Shown here in pieces: positions 30,904 through 39,220 of a DNA stretch of 64,000 nucleotides. The stretch lies in contig NZ_QGDQ01000001.1 of the NCBI RefSeq assembly GCF_003149145.1, forward strand, positions 453,896 to 517,895. Direction: 5' to 3'. Position 1 is the first letter of the stretch. Every line of letters begins with the position of its first letter. The stretch is from Quadrisphaera granulorum. Its GTDB lineage: Bacteria; Actinomycetota; Actinomycetes; Actinomycetales; Quadrisphaeraceae. The translations under genes and the position numbers were made by a program. Under the pieces are notes generated by a model. It was given only the letters and a program-made list of their open reading frames with translations. It was not told the DNA's origin and made no database searches.

Positions 30904-31356
30904 GTGAAGACCAAGGCCGTCATCGGCCTTCTGCTGGCGGCGATGCTGCTCTACCTCGTGCTGCTCGGGCAGCGTGGGGTGGTGCTCATCGCCAGCGGTG
31001 AGCCGGTGGCCGTGGCGCTGGGGATCGGCGTGCTGATCCTGCCGCTGGTCGTGGTGTGGGCTATCGGCCGCGAGCTGCTGTTCGGGGTGCGGACCGAGGC
31101 GATGGCTCGGCAGCTGGCCTCCGAGGGGCGGCTGCCCCCTGACGACCTGCCCCGCAACGAGGCCGGCCGCATCGAGCGGGCAGCCGCCGACGCGGCGTTC
31201 GAGCGGTATCGCGCCGAGACCGAGGCGGCTCCTGACGACTTCGGCTCGTGGTTCCGGCTGGCCTGCGCGTACGACGCCGCGGGGGACCGCAAGCGCGCCC
31301 GCGCCGCGATGCGCCGCGCGGGGACGCTGCACAAGGAGACCACCCCCCGTCCGTGA
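30904..31356 (+). CDS. Small actinobacterial membrane protein with TPR-like tail
   Basis: The 150-residue protein has two hydrophobic segments (about 7–22 and 32–56) and a soluble tail with a helical pair, WFRLACAYDAAGDRKRARAAM, resembling one TPR unit. A similar protein lies directly after dapB in Mycobacterium (Rv2772c position). The function is unknown. The GTG starts one base after the dapB TGA, so it is likely co-translated. The stop is followed at once by the 31-bp repeat region. Confidence 0.85.
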   Translation: MKTKAVIGLLLAAMLLYLVLLGQRGVVLIASGEPVAVALGIGVLILPLVVVWAIGRELLFGVRTEAMARQLASEGRLPPDDLPRNEAGRIERAAADAAFERYRAETEAAPDDFGSWFRLACAYDAAGDRKRARAAMRRAGTLHKETTPRP

Positions 31357-31438
31357 TCATGGAATCTGTGCACAGATCCCACCGTGATCATGGGAGTTAT
31401 GCACACTCGCAGCCATGATCATGGGAGTCCGCCACCCT
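31354..31438 (+). repeat. 31-bp direct repeats with TGATCATGG core, three copies
   Basis: TGATCATGG occurs at 31354, 31385 and 31416, exactly 31 bases apart. Copies 1 and 2 also share TGCACA about 11–13 bases further on. Copy 1 contains the perfect palindrome ATCTGTGCACAGAT (31364–31377). Copy 3 continues like the dispersed element at 15842. The third copy ends about 20 bases before the next gene. Confidence 0.9.
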
Positions 31439-31456
31439 CGAACGATCGTGCATCCT

Positions 31457-31921
31457 GTGTCGGTGGATGCAGCTGACCTGGGGGTCGTTGGCTCGGCCGA
31501 ACGTCGAGACGCGTCGCGCGCGTGGAAGCAGGTGCCCACGAGACAGCGCCTCGAGGTCGTGAAGGCGGCTCGCCGTGGTCAGCTCACCGATGACGATGCG
31601 GCCACGGCGGCAGCCCAGCGTTTCGCGATGGTGACGCTGGCGCCGCGCGGTCGTTCCTGGAGCCAGCGAGTGACTCCCAGGATCATGGGACGGCTGCTCC
31701 TCGCGGCTGCGCCGTTCGGGCTGGCGGTGGCGATCGTTGAGCGGCTCGCGCTGGGGGCGCCCGAGATGGCGGCTGCCACGTGGGTCCTGGTGGGCGCGAG
31801 TGTGCTGGCGGTCCTGTGGGGATGGTTCTGCCTCGAACTCCAGCGCGACTGTGAGGCAATCCTCGCCGCGATGCCGTCCGCCGCGTCTGCGCCGCAGAGC
31901 GAGGTGGCCGACCGCCCATGA
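31457..31921 (+). CDS. Hypothetical two-span membrane protein inside a repeat-flanked unit
   Basis: About 154 residues. The soluble N-terminal half contains AWKQVPTRQRLEVVKAARRGQ, followed by two hydrophobic spans (about 90–108 and 112–130) and a short tail. No family was recognised. The start may be GTG 31457 or 31463; an upstream ATG (31415) lies within the repeat. The TGA stop lies inside the first inverted repeat copy (31916–31924). The gene is flanked by oppositely oriented copies of the same 31-bp-spaced repeat, so acquisition as a unit is possible. A GATCATGGGA copy lies inside the gene near 31680. Confidence 0.6.
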   Translation: MSVDAADLGVVGSAERRDASRAWKQVPTRQRLEVVKAARRGQLTDDDAATAAAQRFAMVTLAPRGRSWSQRVTPRIMGRLLLAAAPFGLAVAIVERLALGAPEMAAATWVLVGASVLAVLWGWFCLELQRDCEAILAAMPSAASAPQSEVADRP

Positions 31922-31965
31922 TCACGGCGGTGGTTGTGCACTACGTCCATGATCACGAGGGGTGA
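31914..31965 (-). repeat. Inverted copies of the 31-bp TGATCATGG repeat
   Basis: CCATGATCA occurs at 31916–31924 and 31947–31955, again exactly 31 bases apart, with TGTGCACTA between them. Read on the minus strand this is the same TGATCATGG…TGCACA unit as at 31354–31400. Together the two arrays frame one small gene as inverted repeats. Confidence 0.88.
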
Positions 31966-31968
31966 CGT

Positions 31969-32009
31969 GCGGGCGTCGGGCCGGGTCCCTCCTCCGGCCC
32001 GACGCCCGC
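31969..32009. terminator. 16-bp perfect hairpin between convergent genes
   Basis: The arms are 31969–31984 and 31994–32009 (GCGGGCGTCGGGCCGG) with a nine-base loop. It lies between the plus-strand membrane protein and the end of the minus-strand DUF4394 gene, suiting a bidirectional terminator. Confidence 0.85.
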
Positions 32010-32042
32010 GGCTCCGTTGCGGCGCTCCGTCGTGCGCGGTGC

Positions 32043-32909
32043 TCAGCGCGCGAGCGGCACCGCGATGTCGGTCACGCCGCCCGGCAGGTCGCCGACCTTG
32101 GAGGCGGAACCGTTGACGAGGTTGATCTCGTAGAGGCCTGGCTTTCCGCCGACCGTGAGCGAGGCCCACGCCTTCGCGCCGACCGCCTTGCCGTCGCGTA
32201 GCTCGGAGAGGATGTCGAAACCCGCCTCGCCCTGCGCGTCCACGCCGAGCGCACCCACCGGCACCAGTGCGCCGGAGTTGGCGGGCGACTGGACGAGCAG
32301 CTGGTCGGTGCCCGTGGAGATGTCGTAGAGGACGGTCCCCGTGCTGTCGGCCGTATCGTTGTTCGTGTACGCCGCGCCCGTCACGCCCTTCGTGCCCTGG
32401 ACCGGCGGGGTGGCTGTCGGCGAGTTCAGCGGGGTGTCCGCAACGGTCTGGGCGCCGGGGGCCGCGAACGGGTGACGCAGGTTCTGGCCGGTGTCGCTGA
32501 CGATGCGCAGGGCGTTGGCGGCCGGGTTGAAGTCCACGCCGAAGGCGCTGCCCTCCAGGCCGACGGTCAACTGGGCGACCTTGGCGGCGGTTCCGCTGCC
32601 GGCGTCGAGGGTGTAGACGCCGCCCTTGTCTCCGACGCCGTAGAGCTTGCCGTCCTGCACGCGGTGGTCGATGCCCACGAGCTTCGCGTCTCCCTGGAGC
32701 CCTGAGACCCCGGCTGTCGCTCCGGCGTGGACGCCCTTGCGCACCTTCAGCTGCACGAGCGCTGTGCCTCCCGAGGCCAGACCGACCACGCTCTGGCCAC
32801 CCCCGTGCCCCTTGCCTCCGCCCTGGTGGGCCTGAGCGGCTCCCACGCCGACGGCGGACAGGGCGAGGGCTCCGGCGGCGGCTGCTGCGGCGGTGCGGGT
32901 GAGTCCCAC
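32043..32909 (-). CDS. Secreted DUF4394 (β-propeller-like) protein
   Basis: The 288-residue protein has a cleavable-looking signal peptide (TRTAAAAAAGALALSAVG ending near AQAH, residue 28) and then a Gly/His/Lys-rich linker. The DUF4394 domain shows repeated blade-like strands: VGIDHRVQDGKLYGVGDKGG, then FGVDFNPAANALRIVSDTGQ. DUF4394 proteins are exported and of unknown function. The GTG at 32909 is preceded by GAGGAGAACACC. The gene is divergent from an ECF sigma factor 155 bp away and may be in its regulon; that is inference. Confidence 0.87.
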   Translation of the reverse strand: MGLTRTAAAAAAGALALSAVGVGAAQAHQGGGKGHGGGQSVVGLASGGTALVQLKVRKGVHAGATAGVSGLQGDAKLVGIDHRVQDGKLYGVGDKGGVYTLDAGSGTAAKVAQLTVGLEGSAFGVDFNPAANALRIVSDTGQNLRHPFAAPGAQTVADTPLNSPTATPPVQGTKGVTGAAYTNNDTADSTGTVLYDISTGTDQLLVQSPANSGALVPVGALGVDAQGEAGFDILSELRDGKAVGAKAWASLTVGGKPGLYEINLVNGSASKVGDLPGGVTDIAVPLAR

Positions 32910-33063
32910 GGTGTTCTCCTCGAGGTCGTCTTCGTCCGATGCCCCTCCCACGCAGGAGGGGTTCACCCGTCCTTACGACGCCCGGAGCGCCCGCGTTCAT
33001 CGCGATCTGTACTTTTTCGCGAACCGGTCGTGCAGGGCCGCACGCCGAGGAGCGGAGGAACGG

Positions 33064-33591
33064 GTGGGCCGCAGCGCCTTCGACGTGCGCGCCGCGTACG
33101 CCGAGCACAGCGCCTCCCTCGTCGCCTTCGCCGCCAGCGCACTGCGGGACCGGACGCTCGCGGAGGACTGCGTGCAGGAGGTCTTCCTGCGCGCGTGGCG
33201 GTCCGCTGACCGTCACGACCCCGACCGGGGCTCGGTGCGCACCTGGCTGTTCGCCATCGCACGCAACGTGGTGGTCGACGCCGCCCGCGCTCGCACTCGG
33301 CGGGCGCCCGTGGTGGCCGACGGTTCGACGCCGGAGCAAGCCGACCCGCGTGACGCTCCCGCCGCGGTGGTGGAGCGGATGCGTCTCGCGCAGGCGCTCG
33401 CGGCCCTGAGCCCGGAGCATCGGCAGGTGGTGGTGCAGGTGCACCTGAACGGACGCGACTACGCGGACGTATCACAGGAGACGGGCGTGGCCGTGGCCAC
33501 GCTGCGCACGAGGATGTTCTACGCGCTCAAGGCGCTGCGGACCGAGCTGAGCACGGTCGATGGGGAGGTGGACGACGGTGGACGACGCTGA
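33064..33591 (+). CDS. ECF RNA polymerase sigma factor (SigK-like)
   Basis: The 175-residue protein has sigma region 2 (about 8–75, with RTLAEDCVQEVFLRAWRSAD) and region 4 (about 115–165, with LSPEHRQVVVQVHLNGRDYADVS, a 23-residue stretch abbreviated here to its key LSPEHRQ). Region 2–4 spacing and size fit group 4 (ECF) sigma factors. CGGAGGAACGG precedes the GTG start at 33064; an upstream in-frame ATG (32893) lies in the opposite gene’s leader. The end overlaps the anti-sigma gene by 14 bases, the usual coupling of such pairs. Confidence 0.93.
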   Translation: MGRSAFDVRAAYAEHSASLVAFAASALRDRTLAEDCVQEVFLRAWRSADRHDPDRGSVRTWLFAIARNVVVDAARARTRRAPVVADGSTPEQADPRDAPAAVVERMRLAQALAALSPEHRQVVVQVHLNGRDYADVSQETGVAVATLRTRMFYALKALRTELSTVDGEVDDGGRR

Positions 33592-34291
33592 CCGGGCCCT
33601 GCTCGCCGCTGCGGCGACCGGCCACCTCGACGACGACGAGCGTTCCCGCCTGGACGCACTGCTCGCCCGCGACCCGGCCGCGGCGGCCGAGCTGGCCGAC
33701 CTGCGCGGCGTGCTCGCCGAGCTGGAGCCCCTGCGCGACCCCGCGGCGGCGTGGCGCGAAGACGCCTCGCCCGCGCTGGGGGAGCGGTCGACCGGGACGA
33801 CGACGAGCGCCGCGCCGCTCTCGCAGCTGCCGCGTCAGCGCCGCCCGGCCCGCCGGCCCGCCGCCCTGGCGCTGGCGGCCTGCGTGCTCCTCGCTGTCGG
33901 CGGGGTGGGTGGGGCGCTCGTGCGCGGAGCGCTGGACGAGCGCGCGCAGCCCGCCGTCGTCGTCGGGCCTCCGGGAACGCTGGGGGCCGTGGAGCAGGTC
34001 TCGACCCGTACCAGCGACGGCGTGGGGGCGACCGCGTCGGTGGTGGCGCACACCTGGGGCACCGAGACCGTGCTCGACCTCACCGGGCTGGTGCAGGGGC
34101 GGACCTACAGCGTGGTCGTGGTCGATCAGAGCGGGCGGGCCGTGGCGGCTGGGACGGTGCTCGGCACTGGCGGTGCTGTGGACTGCACGATGAACGCCGC
34201 CGTCCTGCGGACCGAGGCCGCGCAGGTGCAGGTGCTCGACCCGGAGGGCACCGCCGTGGTGAGCGTTGACCTGCCGCCCGTCACGGCCTGA
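33578..34291 (+). CDS. Transmembrane anti-sigma factor (RskA-like)
   Basis: The 237-residue protein has a short cytoplasmic helical N-terminus (LLAAAATGHLDDDERSRLDAL) resembling an anti-sigma interaction domain without the zinc HxxxCxxC motif. One membrane span follows (about 99–118, AALALAACVLLAVGGVGGAL), then an extracytoplasmic RskA-like β-rich domain (GLVQGRTYSVVVVDQSGRAV). It overlaps the ECF sigma gene by 14 bases and presumably holds it inactive. The M50 protease at 2.2 kb is a plausible intramembrane cleaver. GGGGAGG favours GTG 33578; ATG 33560 is an alternative. Confidence 0.9.
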   Translation: MDDADRALLAAAATGHLDDDERSRLDALLARDPAAAAELADLRGVLAELEPLRDPAAAWREDASPALGERSTGTTTSAAPLSQLPRQRRPARRPAALALAACVLLAVGGVGGALVRGALDERAQPAVVVGPPGTLGAVEQVSTRTSDGVGATASVVAHTWGTETVLDLTGLVQGRTYSVVVVDQSGRAVAAGTVLGTGGAVDCTMNAAVLRTEAAQVQVLDPEGTAVVSVDLPPVTA

Positions 34292-34401
34292 GCGGGGGTG
34301 TGCGCGCCACTCCTGCACGCTGCTGTCGTGGCGAAAGCCCAGCGCGCGTGAGGCAGCGTTGTGGCGCGGAGTTCCTTGATCGTCACCGGGGGAGGGGGTG
34401 G

Positions 34402-34425
34402 GGTGGCCGACTGTCCATGATCACG
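34402..34425 (-). repeat. Single copy of the TGATCATGG dispersed repeat
   Basis: On the minus strand it reads TGATCATGGACAGTCGGC and onward, differing by one base from the arm at 15842–15864. It overlaps the TGA stop (34421–34423) of the next minus-strand gene. The rest of the 129-bp gap after the anti-sigma gene shows nothing recognisable. Confidence 0.85.
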
Positions 34426-35632
34426 GACGGGGGTGGAGGACGCGGGTGCGCGCGGCGCGCGTGGCCCTGGCAGCCATCGCCTCCAGCGGCCCGCGACGAC
34501 CCGCCTCGCGCACCGCGAGCCCGATCACCACGGCGGCCGCCGCGTGGAACAGCCACGCACCCTCCCCGCCGAGCACGTCGCCCGTCGGGCGCGAGGTCAC
34601 CACGTGCAGCGAGTACAGCGTCAGCGTCATCGCGCCCGCACCTGCGAGCGGCGCAAGCAGCCACGGCACAACCCGCCCCACCAGCAGGGCTGCGCCCAGC
34701 ACCACCAGCGCGCTGCCGGTGGTGCCCACGAGGTCGAACGGCGTCGCGGAGTGGGGGGTGTCGACGAGGAGCCAGGCCCACGTCGTCGTCGGCGTGGCAC
34801 CGGGGAGGAACGTGTCCAGCGCGAGCGGCAGGTCGTAGACCTGCCACGACGGCGGAACCTGACCCTCCAGCACCGCCCGGCCACCCGCGGCCCCGAGTGC
34901 TGCCGCGGACATGAGCGGCGCGGCCACAGCCATGACCGCTCCGGTAGCCAGCAGCCAGCCCGCCACGGCCACCCGCTGCAGCGGCAACCGGCCCACCGCC
35001 ATGCCGACGAGCAGGTACCCCGTCCATGTGAGCACCGGGTACACACCGGTGACGAGCAGCCCCGTCAGCAGCTCCAGCGGGTTCAGCAGGGAGAAGGGGT
35101 TGGGGACGTCGAAGGTCGGGGTCCCGTCGGGTCCGGCCACCAGCGGGCGCACGACGCGCGCCACCACCGGGCCGACCACCAGCCAGGTGCCCCCGAGCAG
35201 CGCGAGCGTGCGGAACCGCAGCCCGACGAACAGCGCCGCGACGGCGAACAGCAGCCCGTAGTAGACGAGGATCACGTAGATGTAGCCCGGCGCCAGGCCC
35301 ACCAACAGGCCGACCGCCGCCACCACACCGGCCCGGGCCAGCACCCCGGCGCGGGCCGCTGTCAGTTCCCGGCCTCGCGGCGGCTGGGTCCGCCCGGTCG
35401 CGAGGGCCAGGCCGACCCCCGCCAGCACCGCGAACAGCGCCGACGCGCGACCGCTGAACACCTCGTAGACCCAGCTGATGCTCCCGTCGGCGGTCTCTCG
35501 CGCGACGAGGTGCGTGCCCATCATCCCCAGCAGCGCCACACCGCGGGCCGCGTCGACACCGACCAGCCGCTCCGGACGCTCCCACCGCTTCGGCCGCTCC
35601 GGCCGCGGGCGTCGGTCTGCCGGGATGCTCAT
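34421..35632 (-). CDS. Polytopic membrane protein, DUF418/DUF1624 acyltransferase-like
   Basis: The 403-residue protein has about ten membrane segments and opens with RLVGVDAARGVALLGMMGTHL (residues about 22–42), the signature of the heparan-α-glucosaminide N-acetyltransferase-like/DUF418 superfamily. Such proteins may acetylate a cell-surface sugar or lipid; the substrate is unknown. The Pro/Arg-rich N-terminus (RPRPERPKRWERPER) is cytoplasmic. Only 19 bp separate its ATG from the divergent HAD gene, so the promoter of each must lie in the other’s coding region. The stop is inside a dispersed repeat. Confidence 0.82.
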   Translation of the reverse strand: MSIPADRRPRPERPKRWERPERLVGVDAARGVALLGMMGTHLVARETADGSISWVYEVFSGRASALFAVLAGVGLALATGRTQPPRGRELTAARAGVLARAGVVAAVGLLVGLAPGYIYVILVYYGLLFAVAALFVGLRFRTLALLGGTWLVVGPVVARVVRPLVAGPDGTPTFDVPNPFSLLNPLELLTGLLVTGVYPVLTWTGYLLVGMAVGRLPLQRVAVAGWLLATGAVMAVAAPLMSAAALGAAGGRAVLEGQVPPSWQVYDLPLALDTFLPGATPTTTWAWLLVDTPHSATPFDLVGTTGSALVVLGAALLVGRVVPWLLAPLAGAGAMTLTLYSLHVVTSRPTGDVLGGEGAWLFHAAAAVVIGLAVREAGRRGPLEAMAARATRAARTRVLHPRP

Positions 35633-35651
35633 CCCCTCTAGTCTGCCCGCC

Positions 35652-36353
35652 GTGGACACCGAGCCCCTGCCCGTACCCGAGGGGCTGCCCCTCGGCCTCG
35701 ACACCCTCGCCGGGCGCACCTTCGACGCGGTGCTGTTCGACATGGACGGCACGCTCATCGACTCCGGCCCCGCCGTCGTGAGGTCGTGGATGCGCTGGGC
35801 CTCCGAGGAAGGGGTCGACCCGGCCCTGCTGGCCGGCAAGCACGGCATCCCGTCAGCGCAGATCGTGGCGATGCTGCTGCCCGAGAGCCGCTGGGCCGAG
35901 GCCACGCGGCGCATCGACGACATCGAGGTCGCCGACACCGACGGCATCGTCGTCCTGCCCGGTGCTCGCGAGGCGCTGTCGCTACCGGTGGGCCGCGCCG
36001 CCATCGCGACCAGCTGCACCCGCCCGCTGGCCGACGCCCGGATCGGCGCCACCGGACTGCCCGTCCCGTCGGTGGTGGTGACCGCCAGCGACGTCGAGCG
36101 CGGCAAGCCCGACCCGGCCCCCTACCTCCTCGCCGCGCAGCGCCTCGGGGTCGACCCATCCCGCTGTCTCGTGGTGGAGGACGCCCCCGCCGGCATCACC
36201 GCCGGGCGCGCGGCGGGGTGCGCCACGATCGCTGTCGCCACCACGCACCGGGTGGAGCAGCTGCAGGAGGCGCGGACCGACGCCGTCGTCGTCGACCTGT
36301 CCCAGGTGCGGTTGGTTGCCGACGACGACGGCGTGCGCGTGCTCCCCAGCTGA
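35652..36353 (+). CDS. HAD-superfamily sugar-phosphate phosphatase
   Basis: The 233-residue HAD hydrolase has motif I FDMDGTLIDSG (nucleophile Asp in DMDGT, about residue 31), a helical cap, motif II with TSC near 120, and a conserved GKPDPAPYLLAAQRLG. VVEDAPAGITAGRAAG (motif IV region) is also present. This pattern matches the 2-deoxyglucose-6-/glycerol-3-phosphatase branch; the substrate is not determinable. GTG 35652 is chosen; an ATG at 35625 would overlap the divergent gene’s start. Confidence 0.9.
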   Translation: MDTEPLPVPEGLPLGLDTLAGRTFDAVLFDMDGTLIDSGPAVVRSWMRWASEEGVDPALLAGKHGIPSAQIVAMLLPESRWAEATRRIDDIEVADTDGIVVLPGAREALSLPVGRAAIATSCTRPLADARIGATGLPVPSVVVTASDVERGKPDPAPYLLAAQRLGVDPSRCLVVEDAPAGITAGRAAGCATIAVATTHRVEQLQEARTDAVVVDLSQVRLVADDDGVRVLPS

Positions 36354-36577
36354 TCGCCGCAGGACCGGCTGCCCGAGGCGTCGGGTGATCTCCGAGTGGC
36401 GCTGTCGGCCGCGTGGGGCACCATGGTGGCCTCCCGCAGCGCCAGTACGGGCGCTGCCCGAGTCACCCGGAAGGTCATGACCGCCTCGCGCGATCGTTCC
36501 CCGAGCGCTCCCCAGGAGCCTCGAAGTCCCCGTTCTCGAAGTCTCCGCTGGAATCGTGTCGAGGCGGGTGGTGAGCG

Positions 36578-38023
36578 GTGACCGCGGTCCTGCTCCTGCT
36601 CGTCGGCGTCGTGGTGGTGCTGGTCATCACCGCGGGCACCGCGTACTTCGTGGCCCAGGAGTTCGGCTACATGTCCGTCGACAGGGCGCGTCTGCGGTCC
36701 CGGGCCGAGAAGGGCGACGCCGCCGCCCAGCGTGCCCTCGACATCACCCGCCGCACCTCGTTCATGCTGTCCGGCGCCCAGCTGGGCATCACCGTCACCG
36801 GGCTCCTGGTCGGCTACACCGCTGAGCCACTCATCGGCCAGGCCGTCTCGCAGCTGCTCGGTGTCGCCAGCGTGCCTGCGGGCGTGGGGCTGGCCATCGG
36901 CACCGTGGCGGGTCTGCTGCTCGCCACGTTCGTGCAGATGCTGCTGGGGGAGCTGTTCCCCAAGAACTACGCCATTGCCCGGCCCGAGCAGACCTCGACG
37001 GCGCTGGCCGCGTCCACCAAGATCTACCTCGCCCTGTTCGGGTGGATCATCAAGGTCTTCGACGCCTCGTCCAACGCCCTACTGCGCCTGCTGCGCATCG
37101 AGCCGGTGCACGACGTCGACTCCACCGCCACCGCGCGCGACCTCGACCACATCGTCACCGCGTCCCGCGAGAGCGGTGACCTGCCGGCGGAGCTGTCGGT
37201 GCTGCTCGACAGGATCCTCGACTTCCCCGACCGCGACGCCGAGCACGCGATGATCCCGCGGCCCCGCACCGACGTGGTGCGCGCGGAGACCACCCTCGAC
37301 GAGCTGCGCGAGCTCATGGCCACCGGGCACTCCCGCTACCCGGTCGTCGACGACTCCGACGCGGTGGTGGGCGTGGTGCACCTCACCGACCTGCTGAGCG
37401 CCGGCGCCGGAGTGCGCACCGCCGCTGAGCTCGCCCGCTCGCCGCACCTCGTGGCCACGAGCACACCGCTGCCCGTGGCGCTGCGGTCCCTGGCCGACTC
37501 CCGGGAGCAGCTCGCCTGCGTCATCGACGAGCACGGCGGCCTGGCCGGTGTGCTGTCCCTGGAGGACATCGCCGAGGAGGTCGTCGGCGAACTGACCGAC
37601 GAACACGACGACCCGGCCTCCGCATCTGCCAGGCCCCTGCGCGCCATCGGCGACGTGTGGGAGGTGTCAGGTCAGGAGCCCCTCGACGAGGTCGAGCGGC
37701 TCGTCGGCCATGACTTCCCGCACCACCACGACGCCGAGACGCTCGCCGGTCTCGTCATCCATGCCCACGGCACCCTGCCGGGCGTGGGCGACACGGTCGA
37801 GGTCGAGCTCCCGCCCGACCCGGGCTCCGTTCTGGACGACGAGCCTGACGCCCCGTGGGTGCTGCGCCTGGCGGTGCTGGCGCTCGAGCGGCACGTGCCG
37901 AGCCGGGTGCGCGTCGAGCTGGTCGGCGGCCCCGCTCACGCGACGACCGACGAGACGACCGACGACACGACCAACGAGACGACCGAACGGTCCGGCGCTC
38001 AGGAGCAGGAGGTGCGCGCATGA
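36578..38023 (+). CDS. CNNM/DUF21–CBS–CorC membrane transporter (hemolysin C family), first copy
   Basis: The 481-residue protein has an N-terminal CNNM (DUF21) domain with about four membrane segments (about 5–165, GELFPKNYAIARPE), a CBS pair (about 200–330, SRYPVVDDSDAVVGVVHLTDLL) and a CorC/HlyC domain (about 345–440). Such proteins handle Mg2+/Co2+ or other cations. The tail (from about 458) has Thr/Asp/Glu repeats (TTDETTDDTTNETTE) from an imperfect short DNA repeat. It overlaps the next gene by ATGA. The 224-bp gap upstream has no recognised element. Confidence 0.92.
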   Translation: MTAVLLLLVGVVVVLVITAGTAYFVAQEFGYMSVDRARLRSRAEKGDAAAQRALDITRRTSFMLSGAQLGITVTGLLVGYTAEPLIGQAVSQLLGVASVPAGVGLAIGTVAGLLLATFVQMLLGELFPKNYAIARPEQTSTALAASTKIYLALFGWIIKVFDASSNALLRLLRIEPVHDVDSTATARDLDHIVTASRESGDLPAELSVLLDRILDFPDRDAEHAMIPRPRTDVVRAETTLDELRELMATGHSRYPVVDDSDAVVGVVHLTDLLSAGAGVRTAAELARSPHLVATSTPLPVALRSLADSREQLACVIDEHGGLAGVLSLEDIAEEVVGELTDEHDDPASASARPLRAIGDVWEVSGQEPLDEVERLVGHDFPHHHDAETLAGLVIHAHGTLPGVGDTVEVELPPDPGSVLDDEPDAPWVLRLAVLALERHVPSRVRVELVGGPAHATTDETTDDTTNETTERSGAQEQEVRA

Positions 38024-39141
38024 GCTGGTTCGAGGTCATCACCTGGACCGCCGTCATCATCGCCGTCTCCGCGTTCTTCGTGGCCGTGGAGTTCGCGATG
38101 CTCGCCGCCAAGCCCTACCGGCTGGAGGACTCCGCCGGCCGCTCCCGCTCCGCGCGGGCCGCGTTGCGGCTCTCCCACGAGCTCACCGTCGTCCTCGCCG
38201 GCTGCCAGCTCGGCATCACGGCCTGCACCCTGGCGCTCGGCGCCATCACCAAGCCCGCCGTGCACTACGCGCTGACGCCGCTGCTGGAGAGCAGCGGGAT
38301 GCCGTACTGGGTGGCCGACGTCGCCGCCTTCGTGCTCGCCCTCGTGGTGGTGACGTTCCTGCACCTGGTCGTGGGGGAGATGGCGCCCAAGTCGTGGGCC
38401 ATCGCCCACCCCGAGACGTCTGCGACGTTGCTGGCGCTGCCGATGCGCGGCTTCATGATCCTCACGCGCCCTGCGCTGCTGCTCATGAACGAGATGGCCA
38501 ACGCCATGCTGCGCCGCATCGGCGTGGAGCCCGTCAACGAGAAGCAGGACGGCTCCACCTCCGACGACCTGCGCCAGCTCGTCGAGCACTCCGCCAACGT
38601 CGGGGCCCTCGACGCCAGCTACCGCGCACGCATCACCGGGGCGCTCGACCTCGAGCAGCTCACCCTCGCCGACATGCTGCCCGAGCGCCCCGTCATCACC
38701 GCGGTCTCCGCGCACGCCACCGCGGGGGAGGTCCGCGAGGCCAGTCGCGCCTCCGGCCACCTGCGGGTACTTCTGCACGACGACGACGGCGTGCCCCGCC
38801 GCGTCGTCCACGTCCGCGACACCCTGCTGCTTCCCGACGGCGCCCCCGTCGACGCGCAGGCCAGCGACGTGCTGCAGCTCAGCTCCGGCACCCCCCTCGG
38901 GACGGCGCTCGCGGCGATGCGCCGCACGAGCAACCAGCTCGTGCTGGTGCACGACCAGCACGACGACGGCGCCCCCGATGGCTCACGGGGCGCTGCGCGC
39001 GGCGTGGTGACCGTGAGGGACATCATCGGTCGGCTCTTCCCGGAGACCGTGCAGGCTCCCGAGCCCGTGCGCGCCCCGGGTGCGTCGGCGCCGTCCCCGT
39101 CGCGGCGGGCGCTCGGCACGAGCGCAGCAGCCGCGCGCTGA
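38020..39141 (+). CDS. CNNM/DUF21–CBS membrane transporter, second copy
   Basis: The 373-residue paralogue has a CNNM membrane domain (1–150, VVGEMAPKSWAIAHPE) and a shorter CBS region (about 180–345). It lacks the C-terminal CorC_HlyC domain of its partner and ends in an Ala/Pro/Ser-rich tail. Tandem CNNM pairs with one truncated member are common in actinobacteria and may form a heteromer. The ATG overlaps the upstream stop by four bases. A large palindrome follows the stop. Confidence 0.91.
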   Translation: MSWFEVITWTAVIIAVSAFFVAVEFAMLAAKPYRLEDSAGRSRSARAALRLSHELTVVLAGCQLGITACTLALGAITKPAVHYALTPLLESSGMPYWVADVAAFVLALVVVTFLHLVVGEMAPKSWAIAHPETSATLLALPMRGFMILTRPALLLMNEMANAMLRRIGVEPVNEKQDGSTSDDLRQLVEHSANVGALDASYRARITGALDLEQLTLADMLPERPVITAVSAHATAGEVREASRASGHLRVLLHDDDGVPRRVVHVRDTLLLPDGAPVDAQASDVLQLSSGTPLGTALAAMRRTSNQLVLVHDQHDDGAPDGSRGAARGVVTVRDIIGRLFPETVQAPEPVRAPGASAPSPSRRALGTSAAAAR

Positions 39142-39161
39142 CTCGCACGCCCGTCGCTGCT

Positions 39162-39220
39162 GAATGGCACAGGGCCACCCCGCGCCAGGAGGAATGGCAC
39201 GGGGTGGCCCTGTGCCATTC
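39162..39220. repeat. 21-bp perfect inverted repeat with internal direct repeat
   Basis: The arms are 39162–39182 and 39200–39220 (begin GAATGGCACAGGGCC), with a 17-base loop. The loop holds another GAATGGCAC copy. It starts 20 bases after the CNNM stop and could terminate that operon; no T-tract is present. Confidence 0.92.

Noticed and set aside
31354..31438. Possible CRISPR array from regularly spaced repeats
   Set aside because: Only three short, diverging copies with 31-bp period, no conserved 25–40-bp repeat and no cas genes nearby.
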